Shown here: piece by piece, positions 23,993 through 31,999 of the stretch
How the letters are laid out: each line of letters opens with the position of its first letter
How positions within the stretch are numbered: position 1 is the stretch's first letter
NCBI GenBank assembly: GCA_947629745.1
Contig: CANREZ010000010.1
Location: 1-33,599 of the forward strand
DNA from: an uncultured Clostridia bacterium
Lineage (GTDB): Bacteria > Bacillota > Clostridia > Christensenellales > UBA1242
DNA: 33,599 nt
Direction of reading: 5' to 3'
The notes under the pieces: model-generated
What the model was told of the DNA's origin: nothing
Databases searched by the model: none
Seen by the model: only the letters and a program-made list of their open reading frames with translations
Made by a program: the position numbers and the translations under genes

Positions 23993-25723
23993 ATGAAAAA
24001 ATCAAAGTTAATTGGCACACTGATTGCAGGTATGAGTATAGCGTGTGCTCTTAGTGGCTGCTCTATGGGAGGCACCGAGGCCACAATCAGGGATAATTTA
24101 TCGCGAAATTTGAATAATCTAACTAGCGTAGTAAAGAGGATGGATACACTAGATTCTCATTATTTGCCAAGCGAGGACGAGGCGATAATCACAAGTATCG
24201 CAACCCCTCCACAGAAATATTCTGTACAGTATCTAAATGAAGACGAGGATGTAGAAAATGGAGAGAATAGTGATGAGAGTAACATTCGCCGCACACCATA
24301 TACCCATATCAGGACGACCTACAACCCAAGATTCACTACACGCTTTGTCGCATATGGACTAAACCCTATGGATGCAAGGATGAGCGAGCTGCACCTCGTA
24401 TCTAATGATGTAAATAGCGCAGATAATACCTATAGACAGACAAAAGATGAGTTACTAGGAACAATTGATGAATTGAAGTCCATGATAGATGAGATAGATT
24501 CATCGGGCTGGAATCCTACTACGGATCAAAAGAATGCCTTAAAGAATTACATTGACGAACTAAGGAATAGCATCACAAGACTGGATAGCACAATAGGTCA
24601 GATGAATAACACTATATCAGATATATCAAGGACAGGCTCAGATAGAATTACTTCTTCCTACGAGGAGCTAAATAGCAACTTCATGCGAATACTAAATCAT
24701 CTGGATATTAGGATTGCCTATCTTGAGTCCACCCTCTCCACACTCTCTAGTCTTAGGAATATCATCCTAGATAGTATGACATCCGAACAATTGCCAGATT
24801 CTAGCGATAACGAAACTATACAGCAAATGCCTGGAGACACCATCTTAGACGGCACTGACCAAGATAGGATAATGGTAGATAGTAATAGAGAAGATCCTAG
24901 TACGGATGACGTGGATAATACTACTAGGGATAATACAGTAGATAACTCTACACCTAGCACGACTGACACTATGGATGATAATGCAAATAGTTCAAATAAT
25001 GCAAATAATGCACAAAATAGTGTAAATCAAAATAGCAATGATACTGTAATAAATAGAGATGATACTGTCACAAATAATAATACTACTGACAATAACTCCA
25101 ATAATAATGACACAAATACTAGAAATGATGCAAATAATGATACCAATAATATAAATGATAATTTAGTAGATAATTCCACTCAAAATGATAATAATTTAGC
25201 AAATAATGATAACAATGATTACAACAACAATGTGGATAACAACGCTAATGATAATGTAAATGATCGTAACAATGAATCTATAAAAAATATCGATACTTAT
25301 ATAGACAACAATCTAAATAATATCGACACAATGGACCCATACTACAACCGCACTGTGGATAGCTATGATGGCGCTAACCGAAGTGAACATCTAGACGGAT
25401 ACAATAATAATCTAAATAATAACTATAATAACGGCACAAACATGGGTTACAACAATAGTAGTAATATGTACGACAACAATGTGAATGTTAGGGATAATGT
25501 AACTAATAACAATCTAAGTACACCAGATCAGATTGACCCAATGTTTGGATACAATGGGGACAATAACACAAACGCAAATAATACTACAGATATTACCGAT
25601 AACACAGATTATAATAACGGTGGGAATACAGGAATAAAGAATATTGACACATACGGCGATAACTCTCTAGATAACATGATGGGAGATAGGAACAATGCTA
25701 ATAATACTTTGGTCGTTAATTAA
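23993..25723 (+). CDS. Asn/Asp-rich lipoprotein of unknown function
   Basis: A 576-residue protein with a lipoprotein signal peptide: KK at the N-terminus, a hydrophobic stretch and the lipobox LSGC with Cys23. A middle region (about 130-260) is helical and probably a coiled coil (SMIDEIDSSGWN, RIAYLESTLSTLSSL). From about residue 300 to the end the sequence is low-complexity and dominated by Asn and Asp, encoded mostly by AAT and GAT. A motif of the form KNIDTYxDNxLxN occurs twice, near residues 425 and 552. RBS GGAGG before ATG is strong. It lies between spoVAC (divergent) and sigF (convergent), so a role in the spore envelope is conceivable, but nothing in the sequence proves it. I recognise no family. 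Confidence 0.85.
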   Translation: MKKSKLIGTLIAGMSIACALSGCSMGGTEATIRDNLSRNLNNLTSVVKRMDTLDSHYLPSEDEAIITSIATPPQKYSVQYLNEDEDVENGENSDESNIRRTPYTHIRTTYNPRFTTRFVAYGLNPMDARMSELHLVSNDVNSADNTYRQTKDELLGTIDELKSMIDEIDSSGWNPTTDQKNALKNYIDELRNSITRLDSTIGQMNNTISDISRTGSDRITSSYEELNSNFMRILNHLDIRIAYLESTLSTLSSLRNIILDSMTSEQLPDSSDNETIQQMPGDTILDGTDQDRIMVDSNREDPSTDDVDNTTRDNTVDNSTPSTTDTMDDNANSSNNANNAQNSVNQNSNDTVINRDDTVTNNNTTDNNSNNNDTNTRNDANNDTNNINDNLVDNSTQNDNNLANNDNNDYNNNVDNNANDNVNDRNNESIKNIDTYIDNNLNNIDTMDPYYNRTVDSYDGANRSEHLDGYNNNLNNNYNNGTNMGYNNSSNMYDNNVNVRDNVTNNNLSTPDQIDPMFGYNGDNNTNANNTTDITDNTDYNNGGNTGIKNIDTYGDNSLDNMMGDRNNANNTLVVN

Positions 25724-25740
25724 GAAATGGTTTGGAGTAT

Positions 25741-25770
25741 AAAAAATGAGCAAAAATTGCTCATTTTTTA
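25741..25770. terminator. Bidirectional terminator between the lipoprotein gene and sigF
   Basis: A nearly perfect palindrome: AAAAAATGAGCAA / TTGCTCATTTTTT with loop AAA. It overlaps the sigF stop codon. Confidence 0.9.
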
Positions 25771-26493
25771 TTGCATTCTCTCTTTTATCTTTGATAATAT
25801 CTTGTTTTCCAGTCTAGATATCTGCACTTGGGAGACACCTATTTCCTTTGCAATCTCACTCTGCGTCTTATCTCTAAAGTATCTAAGCAGTATAATCTTT
25901 TTGTCCCGAGGCTCCAAACTATTCAATATTTTTAGCAATGCGATGCGTGTATTGGTGCGCTCTATGTCGTTGCCACTAGATAGTTTGTCGATTAGCATCA
26001 ATTTTCGTCCGCCGTCGTCATCCCCTACTTCCTGATATATGGATATTGGAGATCTGCTCGATTCCATGGCAAACACTACATCTGGCTCGGATATGCCAAA
26101 GTGTTCGGCAATTGTCGCTATATCAGGCTCTTTGTTAAAATTCCTAATATGCTCCTCGATAAATTTTGTTATCTGGATATTTTGGGATTTTACACTGCGA
26201 CTCACTTTAATTATCCCAGAGTCTCTAAGGAATCTCTTTACTTCTCCTGCTATCATAGGCACGGCATAGGTCGAGAATTTCACATTAAATGCTGGGTCAA
26301 AGTTGCTAATTGCCTTGATAAATCCGAGACATCCTAATTGATACAGATCGTCATACTCGATACCTTTGTTCTTATAGGACTTTATCACACTCTTTATCAG
26401 TGGGGAATTTTCTATCACGAGGGTGTTCTTTGCGTCGTTATCTCCTTGCTTTGCTTGTTTTATCAAGTCGAGAGTTGATTCATAATCTCGCAT
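25768..26493 (-). CDS. sigF: Forespore RNA polymerase sigma factor SigF
   Basis: SigF drives the first forespore genes. The 241-residue protein has region 2 (DDLYQLGCLGFIKAISNFDP, FSTYAVPMIAGEVKRFLRD), region 3 and region 4 with the helix-turn-helix TQSEIAKEIGVSQVQISRLE. SigF and SigG are similar; position as the third gene of a spoIIAA-spoIIAB operon makes it SigF. It starts 12 bases after spoIIAB, behind a GGGGGG tract. Confidence 0.96.
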   Translation of the reverse strand: MRDYESTLDLIKQAKQGDNDAKNTLVIENSPLIKSVIKSYKNKGIEYDDLYQLGCLGFIKAISNFDPAFNVKFSTYAVPMIAGEVKRFLRDSGIIKVSRSVKSQNIQITKFIEEHIRNFNKEPDIATIAEHFGISEPDVVFAMESSRSPISIYQEVGDDDGGRKLMLIDKLSSGNDIERTNTRIALLKILNSLEPRDKKIILLRYFRDKTQSEIAKEIGVSQVQISRLENKILSKIKERMQ

Positions 26494-26504
26494 TTCTCGC
26501 CCCC

Positions 26505-26936
26505 CTATTCTTTTACCCTTTTTATCTCCTTTGTCATGGTGACAAGTGTGCCACTACCCGGCTTTGATGACACCTCCACGCTATCCATGAATCCTTCCAT
26601 TACGGTGAATCCCATGCCACTGCGCTCTCCAAATGGTTTTGAGGTATAGAATGGCTGCATTGCTTGCTTCACATCCTCAATCCCTACACCAAAGTCCTCC
26701 ACTGTGATGGTGACAAGATATCCTGTGATCTTCACACCAATTTCTATATTCCCCACGCTTTTTGGGTACGCATGGACTACACAATTGGTCACAGCCTCGC
26801 TCACTGCAGTTTTTATATCGCCAATTTCCTCAATACTTGGCTCCAAAGTTAAGCAAAAACTTGCTACTACACTTCGGGCAAATACCTCATTCTCACTAAG
26901 TGATTTTATAGATAGTTTCATTTCGTTATCTATCAT
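26505..26936 (-). CDS. spoIIAB: Anti-sigma F factor / serine kinase SpoIIAB
   Basis: SpoIIAB holds SigF inactive and phosphorylates SpoIIAA. This 143-residue GHKL kinase has the N box EAVTNCVVHAY, the G1 box DFGVGIED and the glycine-rich SGMGFTVM lid. It lies between spoIIAA (11 bases upstream) and sigF. RBS AGGAGG. Confidence 0.97.
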   Translation of the reverse strand: MIDNEMKLSIKSLSENEVFARSVVASFCLTLEPSIEEIGDIKTAVSEAVTNCVVHAYPKSVGNIEIGVKITGYLVTITVEDFGVGIEDVKQAMQPFYTSKPFGERSGMGFTVMEGFMDSVEVSSKPGSGTLVTMTKEIKRVKE

Positions 26937-26947
26937 GATGTCTCCTC

Positions 26948-27256
26948 CTACACTAATTTTGGCATGATTTCATACAAGCCACTCATCTTAAATATTTTTT
27001 CTACTGTCCTATTTGGATTGTAAATGTATATTGGCACTCCTCTATCTTTCAACTTTTTGTATCTACCAATGAGCACTCCAATGCCCGTGCTATCCATGAA
27101 TTGCAGTTCGCTAAAATCTATCACAAGTTGTCTAAAAGGCCCAGTCTCGCACAATTTGTCCAGCGTTTGACGAGTATATTTTGAGGAACACTCGTCGAGT
27201 TCCCCACATAACATTACATATAGAATGTTATTGTCCAATCGGTGTTTTATGACCAT
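26948..27256 (-). CDS. spoIIAA: Anti-anti-sigma factor SpoIIAA
   Basis: A 102-residue STAS-domain protein. When unphosphorylated it pulls SpoIIAB off SigF. The phosphorylated serine is in FMDSTGIGVLIGRYK. RBS AGGAGG lies nine bases before ATG 27256. First gene of the spoIIA operon; in Bacillus this operon is SigH-dependent, but I find no convincing SigH site. GGCAAATATT (27283-27274) lies before the RBS and is shared with spoVAC. Confidence 0.97.
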   Translation of the reverse strand: MVIKHRLDNNILYVMLCGELDECSSKYTRQTLDKLCETGPFRQLVIDFSELQFMDSTGIGVLIGRYKKLKDRGVPIYIYNPNRTVEKIFKMSGLYEIMPKLV

Positions 27257-27443
27257 ATCACTTTCCTCCTACAAATATTTGCCGCACTAATTACTATGTC
27301 TACATTATGTAGCTAGACTAGTAATAGTATAACGCATAATAGTTTGCAAAAAATAATTTTAAAAATCGCAAAATGTCTATTTTTAGGGCTTTTGGTAAAA
27401 CTAGAAATACTGATAGTAATCAAGACTTTTTTGATAAAATTTC

Positions 27444-27472
27444 TTGACAATGGCATTTAGATATAATATAAT
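27444..27472 (+). promoter_or_regulatory. Consensus promoter of the tRNA operon
   Basis: TTGACA (27444-27449), 17 bases, TATAAT (27467-27472): a full consensus sigma-A promoter, 20 bases before tRNA-Pro. It is divergent from spoIIA. Confidence 0.92.
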
Positions 27473-27492
27473 CTACTTGTCAGTGTAGCAAT

Positions 27493-27569
27493 CGGGGTGT
27501 AGCGCAGTTTGGTAGCGCACTTGATTTGGGATCAAGGGGTCGTGAGTTCGAGTCTCGCCACCCCGACCA
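27493..27569 (+). tRNA. tRNA-Pro (TGG)
   Basis: Acceptor CGGGGTG / CACCCCG, anticodon loop TTTGGGA (anticodon TGG), T arm GAGTTCGAGTCTC, encoded CCA. First gene of the tRNA operon. Confidence 0.97.
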
Positions 27570-27591
27570 ATATATATGCTGACAACAAGTT

Positions 27592-27668
27592 GGGCCTTTA
27601 GCTCAGTTGGTTAGAGCAACCGGCTCATAACCGGTTTGTCCGGGGTTCAAGTCCCTGAAGGCCCACCA
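27592..27668 (+). tRNA. tRNA-Met (CAT), elongator type
   Basis: Acceptor GGGCCTT / AAGGCCC, anticodon loop CTCATAA (anticodon CAT), encoded CCA. The paired first base excludes an initiator tRNA. A CAT anticodon may also be tRNA-Ile2, with lysidine at C34; the body looks more like clostridial elongator Met, but I cannot exclude Ile2. Confidence 0.9.
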
Positions 27669-27677
27669 ATTTGTTAT

Positions 27678-27754
27678 GGCCTGGTAGTTCAGTTGGTTAG
27701 AACGCTAGCCTGTCACGCTAGAGGTCGTGAGTTCGAGTCTCATCCAGGTCGCCA
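27678..27754 (+). tRNA. tRNA-Asp (GTC)
   Basis: Acceptor GGCCTGG / CCAGGTC with one G-U pair, anticodon loop CTGTCAC (anticodon GTC), discriminator G, encoded CCA. A small GGGC-TTC-GCCC hairpin (27768-27778) follows in the spacer to tRNA-Phe. Confidence 0.97.
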
Positions 27755-27785
27755 AATTTTGTTCATTGGGCTTCGCCCCACTTTT

Positions 27786-27861
27786 GCCTCGGTAGCTCAG
27801 TTGGTAGAGCAAGGGACTGAAAATCCCTGTGTCGGCGGTTCGATCCCGTCCCTAGGCACCA
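27786..27861 (+). tRNA. tRNA-Phe (GAA)
   Basis: Anticodon loop CTGAAAA (anticodon GAA), T arm GGCGGTTCGATCCCGTC, encoded CCA. The acceptor GCCTCGG / CCTAGGC has a C-U mismatch at the fifth pair, unusual in an otherwise normal tRNA. Confidence 0.95.
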
Positions 27862-27868
27862 AATTCAT

Positions 27869-27944
27869 GCTGGTGTGGCTCAATTGGCAGAGCAGCTGAT
27901 TTGTAATCAGCAGGTTGATGGTTCGATTCCATTCACCAGCTCCA
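27869..27944 (+). tRNA. tRNA-Thr (TGT)
   Basis: Acceptor GCTGGTG / CACCAGC, anticodon loop TTTGTAA (anticodon TGT), discriminator T, encoded CCA. Confidence 0.97.
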
Positions 27945-27952
27945 TATATCAT

Positions 27953-28038
27953 GGGAGGGTTGCAGAGCGGTCAAATGCAACGGACTGTAAATCCGTCGGT
28001 TCATGCCTTCGATGGTTCGAATCCATCCCCTCCCACCA
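27953..28038 (+). tRNA. tRNA-Tyr (GTA)
   Basis: Acceptor GGGAGGG / CCCTCCC, anticodon loop CTGTAAA (anticodon GTA), a long variable arm as usual for Tyr, T arm GATGGTTCGAATCCATC, encoded CCA. Last tRNA of the operon. Its 3' end is the left edge of the 132-bp repeat, and a piece of its anticodon arm recurs inverted at 28358-28380. Confidence 0.96.
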
Positions 28039-28162
28039 CAAAGAGTAATGCCTATTACTCTTTTTTTTTGTTCCCGGGGATGGTATGTGAAAAATTTATT
28101 TTCACACGAGTGCTCCTGCACTCATTCGAACTGTATTCATGCTCTTTGCGGAGTGTAAACCC
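28031..28162 (+). repeat. 132-bp direct repeat, copy 1
   Basis: It begins inside the tRNA-Tyr 3' end (TCCCACCA) and contains a terminator (28040-28069: AAAGAGTAAT / ATTACTCTTT plus nine T's counted from the stem end), a hairpin TGTGAAAA / TTTTCACA, and a hairpin GAGTGC-TCCT-GCACTC. It matches copy 2 at 131 of 132 positions (A28139 versus G28325). Confidence 0.95.
28040..28069 (+). terminator. Terminator of the tRNA operon
   Basis: A 10-bp stem AAAGAGTAAT / ATTACTCTTT with loop GCCT, followed by six more T's. Confidence 0.93.
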
Positions 28163-28216
28163 TCCTTGCAGCACGAAATATATGTATCATAGATACACAT
28201 AGACGCATCCACCCCA

Positions 28217-28348
28217 TCCCACCACAAAGAGTAATGCCTATTACTCTTTTTTTTTGTTCCCGGGGATGGTATGTGAAAAATTTATTTTCACACGAGTGCT
28301 CCTGCACTCATTCGAACTGTATTCGTGCTCTTTGCGGAGTGTAAACCC
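28217..28348 (+). repeat. 132-bp direct repeat, copy 2
   Basis: Same sequence as 28031-28162, 186 bases downstream, with a 54-base unrelated spacer between. The bases just before it (from about 28205) still resemble the tRNA-Tyr T arm (17 of 20 positions), so the duplicated unit once included more of the tRNA. Confidence 0.95.
28226..28255 (+). terminator. Second copy of the tRNA operon terminator
   Basis: Identical to the terminator at 28040-28069, as part of repeat copy 2. Confidence 0.88.
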
Positions 28349-28357
28349 ATACATCCA

Positions 28358-28380
28358 ACGGATTTACAGTCCGTTGCATT
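28358..28380 (-). repeat. Inverted fragment of tRNA-Tyr (anticodon arm)
   Basis: These 23 bases are the exact reverse complement of 27974-27996, the D-arm edge and anticodon arm of tRNA-Tyr. The flanking bases differ. It cannot form a tRNA by itself. With the 132-bp repeat it fills the gene-free stretch 28039-28503. Confidence 0.9.
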
Positions 28381-28407
28381 CGATCAGTCGATACAAAGAT
28401 AATAAAA

Positions 28408-28440
28408 AAGACAGCAGAGCTACCCTGCTGTCTTCTTTTA
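28408..28440. terminator. Terminator before the 128-aa gene, possibly bidirectional
   Basis: A 10-bp stem AAGACAGCAG / CTGCTGTCTT with a 7-base loop, followed by CTTTTAC on the + strand and by TTTTATTAT on the - strand. It could end the 128-aa gene (-). Confidence 0.8.
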
Positions 28441-28503
28441 CTTATTGTCATTGTCGAGAATTGTTATCTTTTAATTCGTTAAATTTTAGTATTAAAAGAA
28501 CAT

Positions 28504-28890
28504 TTAAGCATATTCTTTTTCTTTAGAACTAAAGTACATATTGCGGGCACGCAAATATTTGTCGGCTAGGACTAGGATGTATTTTTCCTTCTCCACGACA
28601 TTTAGGCTATCATATGTATCCTTGTCGGTAAGGATTGCGATTGGGTTTAACACATCTTCGTTATCTTTTAGTATGCTAAACACTTTGTCTATGAATTCGT
28701 AGTCCTCAGTAGTTGATAGATTGATATACTCCACCTGCCCTGACACGCGTTTTAGACTAATAAAATTTTTGTAGAAATAACTATTGCGGTTCACGTCGTT
28801 GACTGTATTGTATTTCTCATGTGATGTGCTGGCATTCCTCAGCCTTTGCTTGGCAAGCATGGCCAGCGCCTTTAAATTTCCACTTGACAT
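28504..28890 (-). CDS. Conserved-looking 128-aa protein, function unknown
   Basis: A small cytoplasmic protein with a strong RBS (AGGAGG) before ATG 28890. The N-terminus NLKALAMLAKQRLRN is basic and helical. The middle has a beta-like stretch, and the C-terminus (VVEKEKYILVLADKYLRAR) is again helical. No signal peptide, metal motif or enzyme motif can be seen, and I do not recognise a family. It lies downstream of spoIVB where many Clostridia have spo0A, but bears no resemblance to Spo0A. Codon use agrees with the neighbours, so it is likely a native gene. Confidence 0.8.
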   Translation of the reverse strand: MSSGNLKALAMLAKQRLRNASTSHEKYNTVNDVNRNSYFYKNFISLKRVSGQVEYINLSTTEDYEFIDKVFSILKDNEDVLNPIAILTDKDTYDSLNVVEKEKYILVLADKYLRARNMYFSSKEKEYA

Positions 28891-28988
28891 AATTTATCCT
28901 CCTATATTTTATAGATATATTACATCAAGTGCATATGTTAGCGATATAGACTGACAAAAGTAGTGAAAACTAGTGCTATTTCGACATT

Positions 28989-30215
28989 TTACAACACGGC
29001 TTCCATAGTCTCGATCATCCAGTCAATGTATATGCCAAAGCCCTTGGTTGGATCAGTGACGAATACGTGCGTGACTGCGCCAATTATCTTGCTATCTTGT
29101 AATATTGGACTTCCACTCATGCCCTGCACGATACCACCGGTGATATTTAATAGTGTAGGGTCAGTAACTTTTAATATCATACTCTTTTCACTGGAATGTG
29201 ACTGGAAATTTGTTTTGATAATCTCTATATCATAGGCCTTAGTGCCATTGCCATCTATGTCGCAAAGTATCTTTGCTGGGCCAGAATGTGCCTCCATACG
29301 GCTAGCCACGCGGATCAATGATTTGTTATTCACTAAATTGGAATCCTCACATAGATTGCCATATAGGCCTGTATTGCCATTGTAGACTATATCTCCTTGG
29401 CTACCCTCACCAAGAGTAAATGTGCCACGTAGCTCACCTGCTTGGCCTGGGACGCCCTTTTTCACACCTAATATATCACAATCATAGAGTGTGCCACCCT
29501 TTACGACAATTGGGCTAGAATCTGCTCCATTGGTGATAGCATGACCAAGACTTGCATATTTGTCCTTTTCCTCATTCACAAATGTGAGTGTGCCAAGGCC
29601 GGTGGTGTCATTTCTCACCCAAAGTCCTAGCCTATAATTGCCAGTTACAATATCTATCATTGGGCTAACTAATGTGTGCAGAGTTTGTCCGCCATGCATA
29701 TATGCTATATCTATTGCCCGACCGTGAGAGAGTGCCAGTGCGCTATCTATATCAGCCAGTGTATTGATCTCAAAATTATCTATCATAAGGATGGTATCAC
29801 CCACAGCAATCCCTGAGTCCTTCATAGGCTCAGCCAGACCATTTATGGTCATAATGTTGTTGAAGCCAATCACAGTCAGTCCCTTGGTCTTGATATCAAA
29901 GCCTACTGCTCTGCCTCCAGCGTAGACATTGGCAGTATCTATTACGTTAATTTTTAGTTGTTTGATAGTAAATAAATTTAGGAATTTGTAAGACGTCTCG
30001 TATTCCTTAATTTTCTCATCAATGGATGTATCCGCGGCATTGATCACAGTGCAATTGGTATAATTTAGGAAATCCTGAAATTCGCTGCGTGTCATGTATA
30101 TCGGCCCAGTCTCAAAAACCGCACTTGGAATAGAAAATATCCCCACTACAAGAAATAGTGAAGATATCAAAAATATTGCAAGTTTTACTAATTTTGAAGC
30201 CGATAATTTTTTCAT
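28989..30215 (-). CDS. spoIVB: SpoIVB serine peptidase
   Basis: SpoIVB is secreted by the forespore into the intermembrane space and starts SigK activation in the mother cell. The protein has an N-terminal membrane anchor (KLAIFLISSLFLVVGIFS), a PDZ domain (about 115-190) with GLAEPMKDSGIAVGDTIL, and an S55 peptidase domain. The catalytic residues are His in YASLGHAI, Asp in VTDPTLL and Ser in GMSGSP. I take ATG 30215 (408 residues); an in-frame TTG lies 18 bases upstream. Neither start has a good RBS. It follows recN, as in Bacillus, but spo0A does not come next. Confidence 0.95.
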   Translation of the reverse strand: MKKLSASKLVKLAIFLISSLFLVVGIFSIPSAVFETGPIYMTRSEFQDFLNYTNCTVINAADTSIDEKIKEYETSYKFLNLFTIKQLKINVIDTANVYAGGRAVGFDIKTKGLTVIGFNNIMTINGLAEPMKDSGIAVGDTILMIDNFEINTLADIDSALALSHGRAIDIAYMHGGQTLHTLVSPMIDIVTGNYRLGLWVRNDTTGLGTLTFVNEEKDKYASLGHAITNGADSSPIVVKGGTLYDCDILGVKKGVPGQAGELRGTFTLGEGSQGDIVYNGNTGLYGNLCEDSNLVNNKSLIRVASRMEAHSGPAKILCDIDGNGTKAYDIEIIKTNFQSHSSEKSMILKVTDPTLLNITGGIVQGMSGSPILQDSKIIGAVTHVFVTDPTKGFGIYIDWMIETMEAVL

Positions 30216-30261
30216 CAAAACTAGTATATGCAAAAATATTAAATATATCGGAAAATATTAG

Positions 30262-31962
30262 TTATTTCAAGTTATTCTTTATATTTGCTGCGCCGGCTAA
30301 GAGTTCCTTCGCATGGAGCGTAGATACCTCCGAATGACTACCCGCTAGCATCCTCTCTAATTCCAATACCTGTCCATCAAAGTCAAGCTTCTCGACTGAT
30401 GTATATGTGTGGTCATCTTTTGTGTACTTTGTGATCTTAAAATGCGTATCAGCCATACACGCGAGTTGTGGCAAGTGAGATATGCATATCACTTGATTTT
30501 TCCTCGATAATACATACAATTTCTTTGCCACTTGGCTGCCCACAACACCGCCAATTCCACTATCCACTTCATCAAATATCATAGTGGTGTCTGAGCCATG
30601 GCAGATGGCCTTGATAGCTAGCATGAATCTACTCATCTCGCCACCGGATATTATCCTAGTCAGTGGTTTGGCCGGCTCACCCATATTAGCGCTAAACATT
30701 ATCTCTATATCGTCCGCTCCGTCACGGGTGACAATGGACTCTATATTTGACCTATCGTAGGTTGACTTATTATCCACCACCACTTGGCTATTTGGGATAC
30801 CCAAGTCCCTTAACTCCAGCATCACGCCTTGGCAAAATACCTTGGATATATCTGCTCTAAGTCTTGTCAAAGCCAAACATATATCATAAATTTTATCTAA
30901 TACCTTTACTTTTTCTGCCTCAAGGCGGGCAATTTCAGCCCCGCAATTGGCAAGTTTGGATAGTTTATCACGGGCAGATGCTAGATACTCCTGCACACAC
31001 TCATACGAGCCGCCATACTTTCGGTATATATCGTGGATGACATCCAGTCTCCTCATAACGTCATCTCGTCTATTTGGGTCAAAATCGAGGCGTGACTTGT
31101 AAGATTCAAGGCTCGAGAGTAGATCCTCAGCATCGTACTTGATATTATCAATTCTCGACTGATACTCGGAAAGCCTAGTATCATACTTTGAGGCCTCAGT
31201 TAAGCTCACACTAGCCGTACGCGACACACTGGCAAGGCCAAATTCCCCGTCAAGCGCACTAATCGTATCACTTAGCCCTTGATAGATATGCTCGTAGTTA
31301 TTTAGGATATTTTTCTCCTCGACTAACTTCTCTTCCTCAGACTCGGATAATCCTGCCTCCTCTATCTCGTGTAATGCATATTCGAGTAACTCTGCTTCCT
31401 TTGTCCTTTCCTCTTCTGTGCCACCAAATGAATGTATATCCTCATCTATCTTAGCAAGGGTGTCGAGCAATTCCCTAAGCTCGTCTTTTAGAGCCCCTGT
31501 GCCTTTCTCGTCTAGACTGTCAAGGATAGCTATATGCCTTGATACATTGAGTAAGTCTTGGTGCTCAAACTGCCCATAAATGCTCACAATTATACGGGTT
31601 AAGCGCCTTATAGTAGATAGACTACAAATATTGCCATTGATGCGACATTCATTCTTGCCCGATGTAGTCATAAGTCTTGATATTGTCACTATATTGTCGC
31701 GCTCTATCCCACATTCATCAAAGAGTGCTCCAATATCTTCTCGATCCGGGTCTATATCAAATGTGGCAATGACACTTGCCTCACTCTCACCGGATTTGAT
31801 AAGAGTCTTGTCCGCACGGTCTCCTAGCACGAAAGTCAGTGCGTCGATAATGATGCTCTTGCCGGCACCAGTCTCACCCGTTAGCACGTTAAAGCCTGCG
31901 CCTAATTCAATCTTCGCATCGGTGATGAGTGCAATATTGTGAATCTTGATACTTAGCAGCAT
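30262..31962 (-). CDS. recN: DNA repair ATPase RecN
   Basis: RecN is an SMC-like protein that gathers broken DNA ends. The frame is open to 32034, but the start is ATG 31962: the protein then begins MLLSIKIHNIALI, like the family, and AGGAGG lies seven bases upstream. This gives 566 residues. Walker A is GETGAGKS, the ABC signature ISGGEMSRFMLAIK, and Walker B TMIFDEVDSGIGG; a long coiled coil lies between. It follows argR after a terminator, the usual argR-recN-spoIVB order of Bacillota. No clear SOS box is seen in front. Confidence 0.96.
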   Translation of the reverse strand: MLLSIKIHNIALITDAKIELGAGFNVLTGETGAGKSIIIDALTFVLGDRADKTLIKSGESEASVIATFDIDPDREDIGALFDECGIERDNIVTISRLMTTSGKNECRINGNICSLSTIRRLTRIIVSIYGQFEHQDLLNVSRHIAILDSLDEKGTGALKDELRELLDTLAKIDEDIHSFGGTEEERTKEAELLEYALHEIEEAGLSESEEEKLVEEKNILNNYEHIYQGLSDTISALDGEFGLASVSRTASVSLTEASKYDTRLSEYQSRIDNIKYDAEDLLSSLESYKSRLDFDPNRRDDVMRRLDVIHDIYRKYGGSYECVQEYLASARDKLSKLANCGAEIARLEAEKVKVLDKIYDICLALTRLRADISKVFCQGVMLELRDLGIPNSQVVVDNKSTYDRSNIESIVTRDGADDIEIMFSANMGEPAKPLTRIISGGEMSRFMLAIKAICHGSDTTMIFDEVDSGIGGVVGSQVAKKLYVLSRKNQVICISHLPQLACMADTHFKITKYTKDDHTYTSVEKLDFDGQVLELERMLAGSHSEVSTLHAKELLAGAANIKNNLK

Positions 31963-31999
31963 ACTGCCTCCTACACTATACCTCATTGTATCAAATATC

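Noticed and set aside
27933-28121. A 62-aa open frame on the - strand across tRNA-Tyr, containing GRGWIRTIEGMN
   Set aside because: It is the antisense translation of tRNA-Tyr and of the repeat; such products are a known annotation artefact.
27636-28526. Three + strand open frames (87, 95 and 90 aa) across the tRNA operon and the 132-bp repeats
   Set aside because: They run through tRNA genes or the repeat. Two share the same segment only because the DNA is duplicated. No RBS.
28504-28890. The 128-aa gene as a remnant of spo0A
   Set aside because: It has neither a receiver domain nor the Spo0A DNA-binding helix, and is intact with its own RBS.
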